From the NCBI RefSeq assembly GCF_013041605.1, contig NZ_JABEQC010000001.1, forward strand, positions 186,001 through 250,000: DNA of 64,000 nt, given 5' to 3'. A program made the translations under genes and the position numbers. Position 1 is the stretch's first letter. Each line of letters opens with the position of its first letter. Positions 17,828-26,667 of the stretch are shown piece by piece. The DNA comes from Vibrio plantisponsor (GTDB taxonomy: Bacteria; Pseudomonadota; Gammaproteobacteria; Enterobacterales; Vibrionaceae). The notes beneath the pieces were generated by a model that did not search any database, was not told where the DNA came from, and was given only the letters and a program-made list of their open reading frames with translations.

Positions 17828-19561
17828 TTAATTAAATAGTAGCGATTCGAGATCAAAAACTTCCTTCACTTCAGGATCCTGAAATATTACTTTCTGCTTC
17901 TGTCCATTTTCATCATAGAGCGTCACTTTTGCGAGTTTACCATCACGATATTGGAACTGCTTCCCCACCATTAGGCCACTCACATAGTGCTCTACTTTAG
18001 TTAATGCACCACTACCATTGGGATCCATGTGGTAACGAATTCCATGTAATTGACCTTCATCATTATAGTTACTTCGGCCAATTTCATATCCACTCTTAGT
18101 TGTTGAAACCCACAAACCTACTCGATTACCTTGCCGATATTCCCCTTTCGATACGTAGTTATTACTGTACCCCGTGGTCTCTAGCTCTAACCATGCTCCA
18201 TCTTTGACACCCAGTTTATATATACCCGATTCAAGCAGCGTTCGATCATCATCATACCGCTCATATAACCCGTCTAACTGTCCATGATGATAAGTTGCAT
18301 GACTGATGACTGTACCATTCGAAGCCAGGTCTCGCTCTTCTCCGTGCTTCTTACCATACTCATCATAGATAACTGTGCGTTCACTATTGGGAGCTCTATA
18401 AAGCCAAGGTCCAATCTTTTCGCCCATAAAATATTGTCCCTGTTCCAAGGTACTTCCATCTTGAGCCTTACTTAGATACCTTCCATGCTGTAAACCATCG
18501 ACATAGTAGCCAGTATTCGAAATTCGGTACTCAGAACGGTCAATCTTCTCATACCAGATATGCTCCCCATATAACTTCCCATTACGAGTTTCTTTGCGAG
18601 CAATTAGCGTACCTTGGGGATCAAACTCTTCTTCGATTACTTGCCCTGCAAGAGTGTTTTCTCCCGTAAATATGCGTTCGTGCTGTATGAGTTGCTCATC
18701 TTGGTAGCGCCTCTTATCTTCAGTAACCCCTATATCCGTATAACTCCATATCTGTTCGACTCTTTGAGCATTTTGATCATAAAAATAAGTTCTTTCCATT
18801 CGGCGACCGTTTTCATCATAGCGTTCACGCTCTTTCAGTCTGCCGTCTGAATAGAATAATTCTCGATTTCCTATAAGGGTATCCTGTGAATAGAACTTGC
18901 TCTCTGCAAGCGTCCCGTCGGCGAAATAGCGTGTTTGTTGACCATGCTTTTTACCAGATTGGTAATGCTCCACTAAAACCAGAATGGCACTTTCTTCCCC
19001 CCAGATTTTTTGTGGCCTATGTAATTGACCATCTTCATAGCTTCTTTGCTCAGATAGCACACCTTGTTGGGAATAAAACTTTTGTAAACCATGAAGCTTT
19101 CCGTTTCGATATTCGCTTTCTGTGGAAAGCCCGCCTTTACTATAAAAACTTAGTTCTGGACCATGTTTCACACCATTTATAAAATATACGATAGAGCATA
19201 TTTTCTCAGGAGTATTCTCAAAATAACCAACGACCTTGCCATTCCCCTGTCCATTCTCATCAAGAGAACCTTTCGACTGAATATCCCCATTTTTAAAATA
19301 GTAATAGTGGTCACCTATTAGATTTGCCTCCGGATGAAAAATGGAATCTTGTGTAATCTTCGTTTTAAAACGCAGTTGATCATTTTCCTTGTAGTAAATC
19401 TCCGCGATCCAAGCCTTACCATCTCTCTCTAAGGGAACTTCAATATAAAATGAAGCCGTTTCTTTACTTGTTTCCTTCCATTGTTCATCAAGCCATACAA
19501 CCTTGCTGTAGGCAAAAGGACTAAAACTAAGAGCAATAATAATTAGAGTTATTAAACGCAT
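17828..19561 (-). CDS. Secreted YwqK/MORN-like repeat protein
   Basis: 577 residues with a signal peptide (LITLIIIALSFSPFAYS). Nearly the whole mature part consists of degenerate 20-28-residue repeats with NGKLHG, SGKKHG and DGQLHR-type turns and FYSKGG/YYVDG aromatic pairs, as in the YwqK antitoxin and MORN-variant families. These fold as beta-hairpin ladders that contact membranes or partner proteins. It lies three bases downstream of a large lipoprotein gene, so both are co-expressed. It should act in the periplasm or on the outer membrane. No toxin partner was recognised, so an antitoxin role should not be assumed. Confidence 0.7.
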   Translation of the reverse strand: MRLITLIIIALSFSPFAYSKVVWLDEQWKETSKETASFYIEVPLERDGKAWIAEIYYKENDQLRFKTKITQDSIFHPEANLIGDHYYYFKNGDIQSKGSLDENGQGNGKVVGYFENTPEKICSIVYFINGVKHGPELSFYSKGGLSTESEYRNGKLHGLQKFYSQQGVLSEQRSYEDGQLHRPQKIWGEESAILVLVEHYQSGKKHGQQTRYFADGTLAESKFYSQDTLIGNRELFYSDGRLKERERYDENGRRMERTYFYDQNAQRVEQIWSYTDIGVTEDKRRYQDEQLIQHERIFTGENTLAGQVIEEEFDPQGTLIARKETRNGKLYGEHIWYEKIDRSEYRISNTGYYVDGLQHGRYLSKAQDGSTLEQGQYFMGEKIGPWLYRAPNSERTVIYDEYGKKHGEERDLASNGTVISHATYHHGQLDGLYERYDDDRTLLESGIYKLGVKDGAWLELETTGYSNNYVSKGEYRQGNRVGLWVSTTKSGYEIGRSNYNDEGQLHGIRYHMDPNGSGALTKVEHYVSGLMVGKQFQYRDGKLAKVTLYDENGQKQKVIFQDPEVKEVFDLESLLFN

Positions 19562-19564
19562 AGC

Positions 19565-21871
19565 TTATTGCTCCGAAGGGAAAGCAGGGAAAGAGTGCTG
19601 CCACTGCCGCTGGTACTGAAATGGTTGCAGAGAAGTCAATTTTCCTGAAGTAACAACACCTGATACTACAAGGTATCCCTCATCGCTTAAAATACTGCTC
19701 AGTAACTCCTGACGAAATGGGTTTACCCTATATCTATCTGGCGCACCACTGTTGCTGAAGCTTTCAAAACCTGTAAGCTCCTTCTGAGCATCTAACACAA
19801 CTAAAGAATTTTGGTCACGATTGTAGAACTTGAAACGTTGTACAAACGTTTCAATCGTCATAGAGAGAACATCGACGTTGGGGTCCAACTCATTTAAAGA
19901 ATCAACGTTAATCAACCAAGGTTTGTTAGATACGGTTTGAGGAGTGAAATACGTTTCTTCTGGTCGAGAGTTGCAAGTCAGTTCTGTAGTCACTTCTTTG
20001 TTATAGAAATTTCGGCGTATACCATCTTCTGTTGACAAGAAAAATTCGGATCTTTGACTGCCGTTGCGAAGCCACAAGACTGAATGATTATTAACTGAAA
20101 ACCCTTTTGCGACCCTTAACTCACAGCTTTGTTGCCAGTCTTGAGGAAGGGTAAACTTTAACCCATATATATTCGACACGACTGGGAAGGCAGATTCAAT
20201 AGAGAATGGCTCTTCGCTCTTAGGTAGTTCATTGACATCGTTGATGGTTTCCACAAATGATGGATTGTTTGTATCTTCAAGATAAGAAAAATAATCCACA
20301 AATTGGACTAGCTGAGTGATGCTCTTGGCTGGGTCGGTATAGTCAATGTAAAACTGTACGTTGTTGGGTTTCTGAGAAAATATCACTTCGAAGATAGAAT
20401 AATCATGATTCCAATCTTCACTGAAATATAAAGAGTCAAATTGCTCATTTGAGATTAATGAACGTACTCGATCTAATGAAGTCACATAAGCATTTTTCGT
20501 CGTCCCTCCAGTTTCAACAACATATGGAGCAAGCCAGCTGTCTCCGCTGTGTTTGGCGACTATCAAATAGTGTTCAGAGGTATCTGACACAGGAAGAATC
20601 CGAACTTCAATCCCCTGTACATTCAATACTCGGTTCTGACCAGAAACCCACTCCACCTCCTCTTTAAGTCTTTGATGGTGTTGAATAGATACTTCCCCTT
20701 CAAACGCATGAAAATCATCTAATTTTTTCTCTGCATCCCAACCTAAAGGCAAGGCGGGAAAATCCAGAGAAACAATTCCATCGGATTCCCAAGACTTCCA
20801 CTCTCTGTAATAGCCTTCTAACCAAAACTTTTGCTTGTCTCGCTGCCCGTTTTTATCCAGCGCATAAAGTTTATCCAGACTATAACTGTAGTAATTCTCA
20901 CCCCCTTCAACGACTGATGGGTAAACCAACCTCAACCTATCTTTATCAAAATAAAAGGCACCTTTGGTATTTCCCACCAACTTGCCCGTTGGCTCTATAT
21001 CAAAAATTTCATAGTCGTAAAATTTAGGTTCCGACACCACATTCTGAGATGAGTCCTGAAAAACATCAGCTACATAAGGAATGTCCTGTAGAGATAATTC
21101 TGAAACCGCTATTTGCGCATGTGTTAAAACATAAGTTGGATTGTACAAGTCAGGCAAATGTGCAGGTTGCTTTGATGTCATTGATAAGCTCCGAACCCAA
21201 CCATTTTGGCGATCAATGGTGACCTTAGCCACCACACCCGTTTGTTTGTCGTCAGAAAAAGCGTCAATGGTTGCCGTTATCACGTGTTCATCAATCAGTT
21301 CTACTTTTAATGTCGCTGGCTGTCCCCAAAAATCGTTTAGCGGTACCTGAGCCCCGACTTTCGCAGGGATGCTTTTCGCTATCATGGGTACAAACTTCAT
21401 CACATCTAACTCTTGAACTCGATCTTCCTTACCAGCATCTTTCAGCTTATTCCATAGATCTTGATTGTTTGCTGAATAAATTGGGAGTTCCGTAGATGAC
21501 CTATCCAATGACAAATTAAAGCCTTCTAACAGCAGCTGGCGAATATCTTTATATCGATTCGAAGTGTCATCAATCACACTATTAAAAGAACCATCTATCC
21601 CTTCGAGAGAAAAATAATCGTAACGCTGCTCAAGACTTATAGCTTCAGGACGAATCCCGTCAACCTTAAACCGAGTTTGGTTAAGTTGTTCAAATAAAAC
21701 AGGATTCTCCTCTAGATCGCGGCCTTCATAGACAAGGCGCTTTGTTAACTCTATTTGATACGTTTTTTCATCGCCCAGTTTCGGTTTATATGTGACGAAA
21801 TCATCTTTCACACATCCCGATAAAAAGACTAATGAACAAAAAAACACTGCGAATTTAATTCGATTGATCAT
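19565..21871 (-). CDS. Large predicted lipoprotein of unknown function
   Basis: 768 residues with a lipoprotein signal (FAVFFCSLVFLSGC, lipid attachment at the cysteine). The second residue after the cysteine is K, not D, so no inner-membrane retention signal; outer-membrane location is likely. I recognise no domain in the mature part; it looks mixed alpha/beta with many aromatic and acidic residues and no repeats. It is first gene of a pair with the YwqK-repeat protein (3-base gap). Both lie between sulP and a sulP remnant, suggesting later acquisition. Function unknown. Confidence 0.7.
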   Translation of the reverse strand: MINRIKFAVFFCSLVFLSGCVKDDFVTYKPKLGDEKTYQIELTKRLVYEGRDLEENPVLFEQLNQTRFKVDGIRPEAISLEQRYDYFSLEGIDGSFNSVIDDTSNRYKDIRQLLLEGFNLSLDRSSTELPIYSANNQDLWNKLKDAGKEDRVQELDVMKFVPMIAKSIPAKVGAQVPLNDFWGQPATLKVELIDEHVITATIDAFSDDKQTGVVAKVTIDRQNGWVRSLSMTSKQPAHLPDLYNPTYVLTHAQIAVSELSLQDIPYVADVFQDSSQNVVSEPKFYDYEIFDIEPTGKLVGNTKGAFYFDKDRLRLVYPSVVEGGENYYSYSLDKLYALDKNGQRDKQKFWLEGYYREWKSWESDGIVSLDFPALPLGWDAEKKLDDFHAFEGEVSIQHHQRLKEEVEWVSGQNRVLNVQGIEVRILPVSDTSEHYLIVAKHSGDSWLAPYVVETGGTTKNAYVTSLDRVRSLISNEQFDSLYFSEDWNHDYSIFEVIFSQKPNNVQFYIDYTDPAKSITQLVQFVDYFSYLEDTNNPSFVETINDVNELPKSEEPFSIESAFPVVSNIYGLKFTLPQDWQQSCELRVAKGFSVNNHSVLWLRNGSQRSEFFLSTEDGIRRNFYNKEVTTELTCNSRPEETYFTPQTVSNKPWLINVDSLNELDPNVDVLSMTIETFVQRFKFYNRDQNSLVVLDAQKELTGFESFSNSGAPDRYRVNPFRQELLSSILSDEGYLVVSGVVTSGKLTSLQPFQYQRQWQHSFPAFPSEQ

Positions 21872-21911
21872 CCAATGATTACCTTAATTGAGTAGCGAAA
21901 CTAACCAATAA

Positions 21912-22363
21912 TCACTCATTGACTACGTTGTTTATTATTGGCTTTGCTATACGACAACCAAAGTCCGTACCAAGAATTTTGTTTAATACTTTCAATACAT
22001 TAAAATTATCGCCAAAAAAATGGCCTTCATCCAAGTAACTTTTAACCTGTTCAGGCAAAAACTTACTCGAATGAAGACCATTAAAACTGAGATAAAGTAT
22101 TATTTGAGAAACAGGAATATCTTCGACTGAGCTTTCAGTTTCTTTCTGAATTTCAGGGATGTATCCTTCCCCTACGTCATTGAAATAGCAGCCACTGAGT
22201 TTGATCTCCACAAACATATCTGCTGGTAACACTAAACCTCCGTCGCCGACATGAATACCGCTTAACTCGCACCACTTGGGCATACTCGGTTTACGCCAGC
22301 GATAACCAAGTTTTTGAGCTGGTGCAACCCTGGCACCCATTGCTGAATTGATGCAGATTTCAA
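21912..22363 (-). pseudogene. Remnant of a second sulP gene (N-terminus fused to C-terminal tail by internal deletion, plus frameshift)
   Basis: Starting at TTG 22363, one frame reads LKSASIQQWVPGLHQLKN, matching the intact SulP start (MKHVSIEQWMPGLNQLKH), then passes directly into LVIAG, which in SulP lies near residue 524. After a one-base loss the next frame continues KWCELSGIHVGDGGLVL and IKLSGCY, about 62% identical to the SulP tail over 52 residues (my count). About 500 codons, the whole membrane domain and most of STAS, are missing. Both copies begin TTGAAA. A continuous frame 21912-22379 of 155 residues exists but uses a doubtful TTG; its last ~70 residues have no counterpart in SulP, so a new small protein is not excluded. 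Confidence 0.75.
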
Positions 22364-22581
22364 CGATCTTCCCTTCCAAAACGGCTTAAGCCGGTATGTT
22401 GTTTGAAGCTGCTCCCAAAAACGGGGCGTAAGGATAACCCAAGGCGAAAAATCTCTCTCTGCATAATGCGTTACGTAAGGAAAGATAAGCAGACGCTTTC
22501 AAGCCGATAAAAAAAATCTCACTTCAAAGTCAGAATATGGGAGAATAACGAGCTTCCACACACCAGCTCAAAGTTGTAATA

Positions 22582-23238
22582 ATGAAATTCAAAGCTGCTA
22601 TTTTTGATATGGACGGACTATTGCTGAATACCGAGCAAGTCTGTTTAGAAATCTTCGAACAAGCCTGCTACGCAGTAGGCGTACCTTTCCACCGAGAGAT
22701 TTACCTGTCTGTCATTGGCAAAAACGCGGCGGGAATAGAACAAACCTTACGTGAAGGTTACGGCCCTGATTTAGATTACCCAGTACTGCATCAAGAATGG
22801 CGTAAGCGCTACGATGCGGTTGTGAAGCACCAAGCGATTCCTGTCAAAGAAGGGGTTGTTGAACTTCTGCAATGGCTGAAAGAAAACAATATTCCTACCG
22901 CTGTCGCTACCTCCACTCAACGCGACGTTGCCACCGTAAAACTACGTTTGGCTGAGCTTGATCAGTACTTCGATACCTACGCGACAGGCTGTGAAGTGAA
23001 GAACGGTAAACCAGACCCAGAGATTTATCTTCTCGCGGCTGAACGTTTAAATATCGCCCCAGAGCATTGCCTTGCCTTTGAAGATTCGAACAACGGTGTG
23101 AAATCTGCGATGGCTGCAAACATGATCACTTATCAAATCCCTGACTTAGTCAAACCTTGTGACGATGTGCTGGCACTCGGCCCATATATTCGCAACTCAA
23201 TGCACGATGTATTAAGCGAATTAAAAGCGGCAAGCTAA
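22582..23238 (+). CDS. HAD-superfamily phosphatase (beta-phosphoglucomutase/hexitol phosphatase-like)
   Basis: 218 residues. HAD motif I is FDMDGLLLN (DxD nucleophile), the cap domain follows, motif II is ATSTQR, the motif III lysine lies in KNGKPDPEIYL, and motif IV is FEDSNNGV. This is the HAD-IA subgroup of sugar-phosphate phosphatases such as YniC/HxpB. It probably removes phosphate from hexose or hexitol phosphates in the cytoplasm. It is followed 26 bases later by a nucleotidyltransferase gene, possibly co-transcribed. Confidence 0.88.
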   Translation: MKFKAAIFDMDGLLLNTEQVCLEIFEQACYAVGVPFHREIYLSVIGKNAAGIEQTLREGYGPDLDYPVLHQEWRKRYDAVVKHQAIPVKEGVVELLQWLKENNIPTAVATSTQRDVATVKLRLAELDQYFDTYATGCEVKNGKPDPEIYLLAAERLNIAPEHCLAFEDSNNGVKSAMAANMITYQIPDLVKPCDDVLALGPYIRNSMHDVLSELKAAS

Positions 23239-23264
23239 GCATTAAACATTTAGGAAGCCCAAAG

Positions 23265-23843
23265 ATGAGCGTTATCGAGCAAACAAACCTACTGATAAAA
23301 GGTGATGAGTTCAGAATGGAATGTCTCACAGTGGCACGAACGCTTGCTTTACCTAACTGGTATCTCGCTGCGGGCTTTTTAAGAAATGCTATTTGGGATC
23401 ATCTGCATTCCAAACCAGAAATCACACCATTAAACGACATTGATTTGGTCTATTTCGATACTGAAGATCTAAGTCACGATACTGAGCTTCGCTATCAGAA
23501 TCATTTGAACAGTGCGCTTCCGCACATCAATTGGGAAGTCCGAAATCAAGCTCGGATGCACTTAAATCATGGTCATTCCCCGTATCAAAGTACCGAACAT
23601 GCCATTGCCCATTGGGTAGAAGTGCCAACCTGTGTTGGTGTTCATTTGGGCGTAGATGACCAACTCACCTTTTGTGCCCCTTTTGGCCTAGAAGAAAACT
23701 GGTCGCTGAACGTTGCTCTCAATCCACAATTCCCTCAACCCGATGTTTTTACTCAAAGAGTACACAAGAAAAACTGGCTTACTATTTGGCCTAAACTCGT
23801 CTTAGAAGAAGTGAACCAAGCCTCTATTCAAATGTTGGAATGA
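23265..23843 (+). CDS. Nucleotidyltransferase-fold family protein (PF06042-like)
   Basis: 192 residues with the family pattern: WYLAAGFLRNAIWD near the N-terminus, LNDIDLVYFD (aspartates expected to bind metal), INWEVRNQARMHL, and APFGLEENWSLNVALNP near the end. These compact proteins resemble the nucleotidyltransferase fold; their substrate is unknown. SD AGGAAG precedes the ATG. It lies just behind the HAD phosphatase. Confidence 0.8.
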   Translation: MSVIEQTNLLIKGDEFRMECLTVARTLALPNWYLAAGFLRNAIWDHLHSKPEITPLNDIDLVYFDTEDLSHDTELRYQNHLNSALPHINWEVRNQARMHLNHGHSPYQSTEHAIAHWVEVPTCVGVHLGVDDQLTFCAPFGLEENWSLNVALNPQFPQPDVFTQRVHKKNWLTIWPKLVLEEVNQASIQMLE

Positions 23844-23936
23844 ACGTTCAAAAGCTCTTGAGGTTTTTATTGTCGAACTTGGAAAATTGCGTTCATAATG
23901 AGTTCAGTAGGATATCCACCAAGGAGATGTAAGGTT

Positions 23937-24308
23937 ATGTGGAAAAAGCTATTAAGTTTACTTTTAGGTGGCGCAATGGCGTTACCAGCAGGTTCAGCTT
24001 TGGCGTCACAGCGAGCTGATGCCGCATGGGAACTGATTGAAAGTGGCGCACTGGTGGTTGATGTGAGAACCCCTGAAGAATTCGCTCAAGGTCACCTCGA
24101 TAACGCGATTAATATTCCACTCAACACGGTTGAAACTGGTTTTGCAGATATCGCCAAAGATCGTTCTATTGTCGTTTACTGCCGCAGTGGAAACCGCTCA
24201 GGTATGGCGATGGAATCTCTTGTGAAACAGGGCTTTATCAATGTTCACAACGGTGGCGGTTTATCAGAAATGCAGGAAGCACAACTGAACCAAGCACCAC
24301 TGAACTGA
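23937..24308 (+). CDS. Periplasmic rhodanese-like sulfurtransferase, PspE-like
   Basis: 123 residues from ATG 23937, which follows AAGGAGATGTAAGG; an ATG at 23898 is rejected. A signal peptide (LLSLLLGGAMALPAGSALA) precedes one rhodanese domain: VVDVRTPEEFAQGHLDNAINIP and the active loop VVYCRSGNRSG with the catalytic cysteine. It transfers sulfane sulfur, in the periplasm. No partner gene is evident nearby. Confidence 0.87.
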   Translation: MWKKLLSLLLGGAMALPAGSALASQRADAAWELIESGALVVDVRTPEEFAQGHLDNAINIPLNTVETGFADIAKDRSIVVYCRSGNRSGMAMESLVKQGFINVHNGGGLSEMQEAQLNQAPLN

Positions 24309-24843
24309 TTATCTCTCTTACCAACTAAATCACTGCACCGTCAAAGAAGACCATTAATAGCTATTGGTAGTTTGTAAGTGCAGTGAAAACAACGACAAAC
24401 TGAACACATCGGCAACTAAGAATTCATTTTGTGGAACTGCGTTTTCTACGCATACTTTGGTGAGAAATTTAAACCGAATAGATATTTTTACAACCACTCA
24501 ACATCTTCAGTATTTCCGCACTGTTCTAACTAAATATTGCCCCTTTTCTTCATAGATGCATTGTTTGCTACATTCCTAGCAAGACTTGTTTGATTGAATT
24601 TCTCTAATGATTAATGATTTCTATTGAATAAATACGTGGCTAGTTTGTTTCAAGTGCCCCCTCGCATTAAAAATACGACTCAAAAAATATCTTACCATCT
24701 ATTGATTTTAATCAATCCTTAATGAGAGTTTTTTATTAATTTATCAATGATTTAAAAATATATTTAGCGAGCAAATGAATGTTCGTTTAATGCTAATAAC
24801 TGTTAACGAAATTTGCTCAATTATTCAATAAAAAGGATTCGTA
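24309..24843. other. Long AT-rich intergenic region before the HExxH lipoprotein
   Basis: 535 bases with no convincing gene. It holds an FNR-like box at 24702-24715; nothing else recognised. Confidence 0.6.
24702..24715. promoter_or_regulatory. FNR-like box
   Basis: TTGATTTTAATCAA matches the FNR consensus TTGAT-N4-ATCAA at all ten fixed positions. Its centre is about 135 bases before the lipoprotein start, so it could activate that gene if the transcript starts 40-60 bases downstream of the box. Confidence 0.55.
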
Positions 24844-26145
24844 GTGGTTTTCTATCAAGATAAAAATATCAAGCTGGGCCTAGTAGCATCAGCTTTAGCC
24901 GTTATTTTAACGGGTTGTGGCGGTGACGACTCTTCTGGCGGTTCTCCAAACTCGCCAACTCCGAGTACAACTCAATCAAATACTACCAGTGAAGTCGCTG
25001 CATTAAACACACGTATGGATGCAATTAACTATAACGTGACAACTATCAGTGATACTTCACTTTGTAACAATGCTGTCTCAAGTAACTATCTCATTAGTAC
25101 AGACCACTTCAATATAGTAACTGAAACTGGCTATGAAGTTTCACAAGCTAATGCTATACGTGCGGCACAAATGGCTGAAATAGTCTGGCAAGATATGATT
25201 GCTGAAGATATGTTTGATATAGATGCAGCCAACGACACAACTATCAAAAGTGAAGCGTGGACTGTGTGTCTAAAAACCGCTTCAGACTCTGGGTTTAAAG
25301 GTTCAGCATTAGATTACAACGAGTTGGAAATGGTTTATACCGCCGCAGCTGCAAGTGATTACGTGATAATGCTACATGAAATGACTCACGTCTTGGGCGA
25401 GAACATCTCGTATCTCAACGCTGTAGATAACGGTCAAACTTACACCATGAACACCAGCACTATGCGTTGGATTAAAGAAGCAATCGCGACCATTGCTGCC
25501 GAACAAGCGCAAATTTATAACTCAGAGATTGAATCAACCTTCTACTCAGCTACTGGGTCCTCGGTCGTTTCCCCAGCGCTTATTAATAATTATAATGATA
25601 GTTCTAATGCTGGTTTGACTAGTTATGAGGGTTATGACGAATACTATTACTACGCAACCATGCTGCAAGCAATCCAAGATCAAGGTACTAACTTTGCCTT
25701 AAAAGATTGGCTCTATCTATATAGTGATTATGATGTGCTCACTGACACCACAGCACTTGAAACGCGTTTTAATACTTTGCTGAGCAATAAAGGGATTACC
25801 AGTTTCACTCTTGCTGATTTACAAACAGCGGCTGGCTTCCAAACTCATATAGTGAACTATATCGCTGATAACTACGATAAAACCGTCAGCTTCAGCGCTG
25901 ATAGAACGTATACTAACTTCTTCATTGAGACAGATTCTATCTATCAACCAAGCATTGAAGCAGTTGTTTCAAGCTCTGATAGTTCGAAAATATTGTATAC
26001 TACGAAAAATATCAGCGACGGCGATTATAAGTTATATGCCGTAACCAGCAGCAGTGATAACTATGGTCCAGTGAATATCACTATCTCTGGTGGTGTTATC
26101 GCAGGTTCACTTGACTTAAATAGTCTGCCCGCTTTTGTTGACTAA
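24844..26145 (+). CDS. Lipoprotein with HExxH metalloprotease-like motif
   Basis: 433 residues from GTG 24844 after AAAAAGGA. Lipoprotein signal ILTGC with lipid attachment at C25 and a Gly/Ser/Thr-rich linker after it. H178-E179-x-x-H182 (LHEMTHVLGE) is a zincin metal site; E212 in WIKEAIATI, 30 residues after H182, fits the third ligand of a gluzincin and recalls the collagenase-type spacing. A C-terminal beta-rich part (~350-433) may be a binding domain. Likely an outer-membrane or surface zinc peptidase; family not identified. An FNR-like box lies upstream. Confidence 0.65.
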   Translation: MVFYQDKNIKLGLVASALAVILTGCGGDDSSGGSPNSPTPSTTQSNTTSEVAALNTRMDAINYNVTTISDTSLCNNAVSSNYLISTDHFNIVTETGYEVSQANAIRAAQMAEIVWQDMIAEDMFDIDAANDTTIKSEAWTVCLKTASDSGFKGSALDYNELEMVYTAAAASDYVIMLHEMTHVLGENISYLNAVDNGQTYTMNTSTMRWIKEAIATIAAEQAQIYNSEIESTFYSATGSSVVSPALINNYNDSSNAGLTSYEGYDEYYYYATMLQAIQDQGTNFALKDWLYLYSDYDVLTDTTALETRFNTLLSNKGITSFTLADLQTAAGFQTHIVNYIADNYDKTVSFSADRTYTNFFIETDSIYQPSIEAVVSSSDSSKILYTTKNISDGDYKLYAVTSSSDNYGPVNITISGGVIAGSLDLNSLPAFVD

Positions 26146-26170
26146 GTTTTCACTCACGGCTAACTAAAAG

Positions 26171-26202
26171 AAAGAGGAACTCTGATTTGAGTTCCTCTTT
26201 TA
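26171..26202 (+). terminator. Terminator of the HExxH lipoprotein gene
   Basis: AAAGAGGAACTC-TGATTT-GAGTTCCTCTTT followed by TT. Confidence 0.88.
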
Positions 26203-26488
26203 CCACCAATTATTTTGCTCCGTTATCGCACTTAACTGCATGCTTTAATTATATTCTTGCAACTGTTTGCTGCTTTCCTTTTGAAACTCAATAAAGGCTG
26301 ATATGGGAAATTTATTCTGTATTCTATTGAGTCTTTGCAATACTAAAAGTTTTCCGAAAACTGATAATTTACTCCTACCGGTAAATCAAATTGTCCATAA
26401 ACGATTTATCCCCTCAAATGCCCTCAGAGCCATACCATTAAAGGTTCTACATCATTTTTAACTAGCGAAATTTTGGCGTGGAGGAAGA

Positions 26489-26647
26489 GTGAGTGCGAAT
26501 TATATCTATGCGTCAGAACTTAAACCTGTTGGCGAAGTGAAAGATTCATTTGGGGATGTGGTTGGTCTGTCGTTGAGATCATTAAGTGGGCATCAAATAA
26601 CAAACACACTTAACTTACATAAGTTTAATTCAATAACGGCATCTTAA
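26489..26647 (+). CDS. Possible small hypothetical protein or gene fragment
   Basis: A 52-residue frame from GTG 26489 with GAGGAAG just upstream. It begins VSANYIYASELKPVGEVKD and has no recognised domain or signal peptide. Its stop lies inside a perfect 30-base palindrome. It could equally be the 3' remnant of a larger lost gene or chance. Confidence 0.25.
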   Translation: MSANYIYASELKPVGEVKDSFGDVVGLSLRSLSGHQITNTLNLHKFNSITAS

Positions 26648-26660
26648 GATGCCGTTATTG
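26631..26660. terminator. Perfect 30-base palindrome, terminator of the M20 operon
   Basis: Arms CAATAACGGCATCTT and AAGATGCCGTTATTG meet without spacer. It lies just past the amidohydrolase stop on the minus strand. T-runs are weak on both strands. Confidence 0.6.
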
Positions 26661-26667
26661 TTTAGGT

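Larger units (their letters stand above)
26203..26667. other. Intergenic region between the HExxH lipoprotein and M20 amidohydrolase genes
   Basis: About 465 bases. It holds only a doubtful 52-codon ORF (26489-26647) and a perfect palindrome (26631-26660); nothing is recognised in 26203-26480. Confidence 0.5.

Noticed and set aside
17828..19561. YwqK-repeat protein as antitoxin of a toxin-antitoxin pair
   Set aside because: No toxin is seen beside it; the partner is a large lipoprotein and the repeats occur in many contexts.
17828..22379. Possible genomic island bounded by an integrase site
   Set aside because: No integrase, tRNA end or direct repeat of att type was found; the flanking similarity is explained by a degenerate sulP copy.
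24364..24555. 63-codon open frame after the rhodanese gene
   Set aside because: No ribosome-binding site, no signal or domain, and composition unlike coding sequence here; treated as chance.
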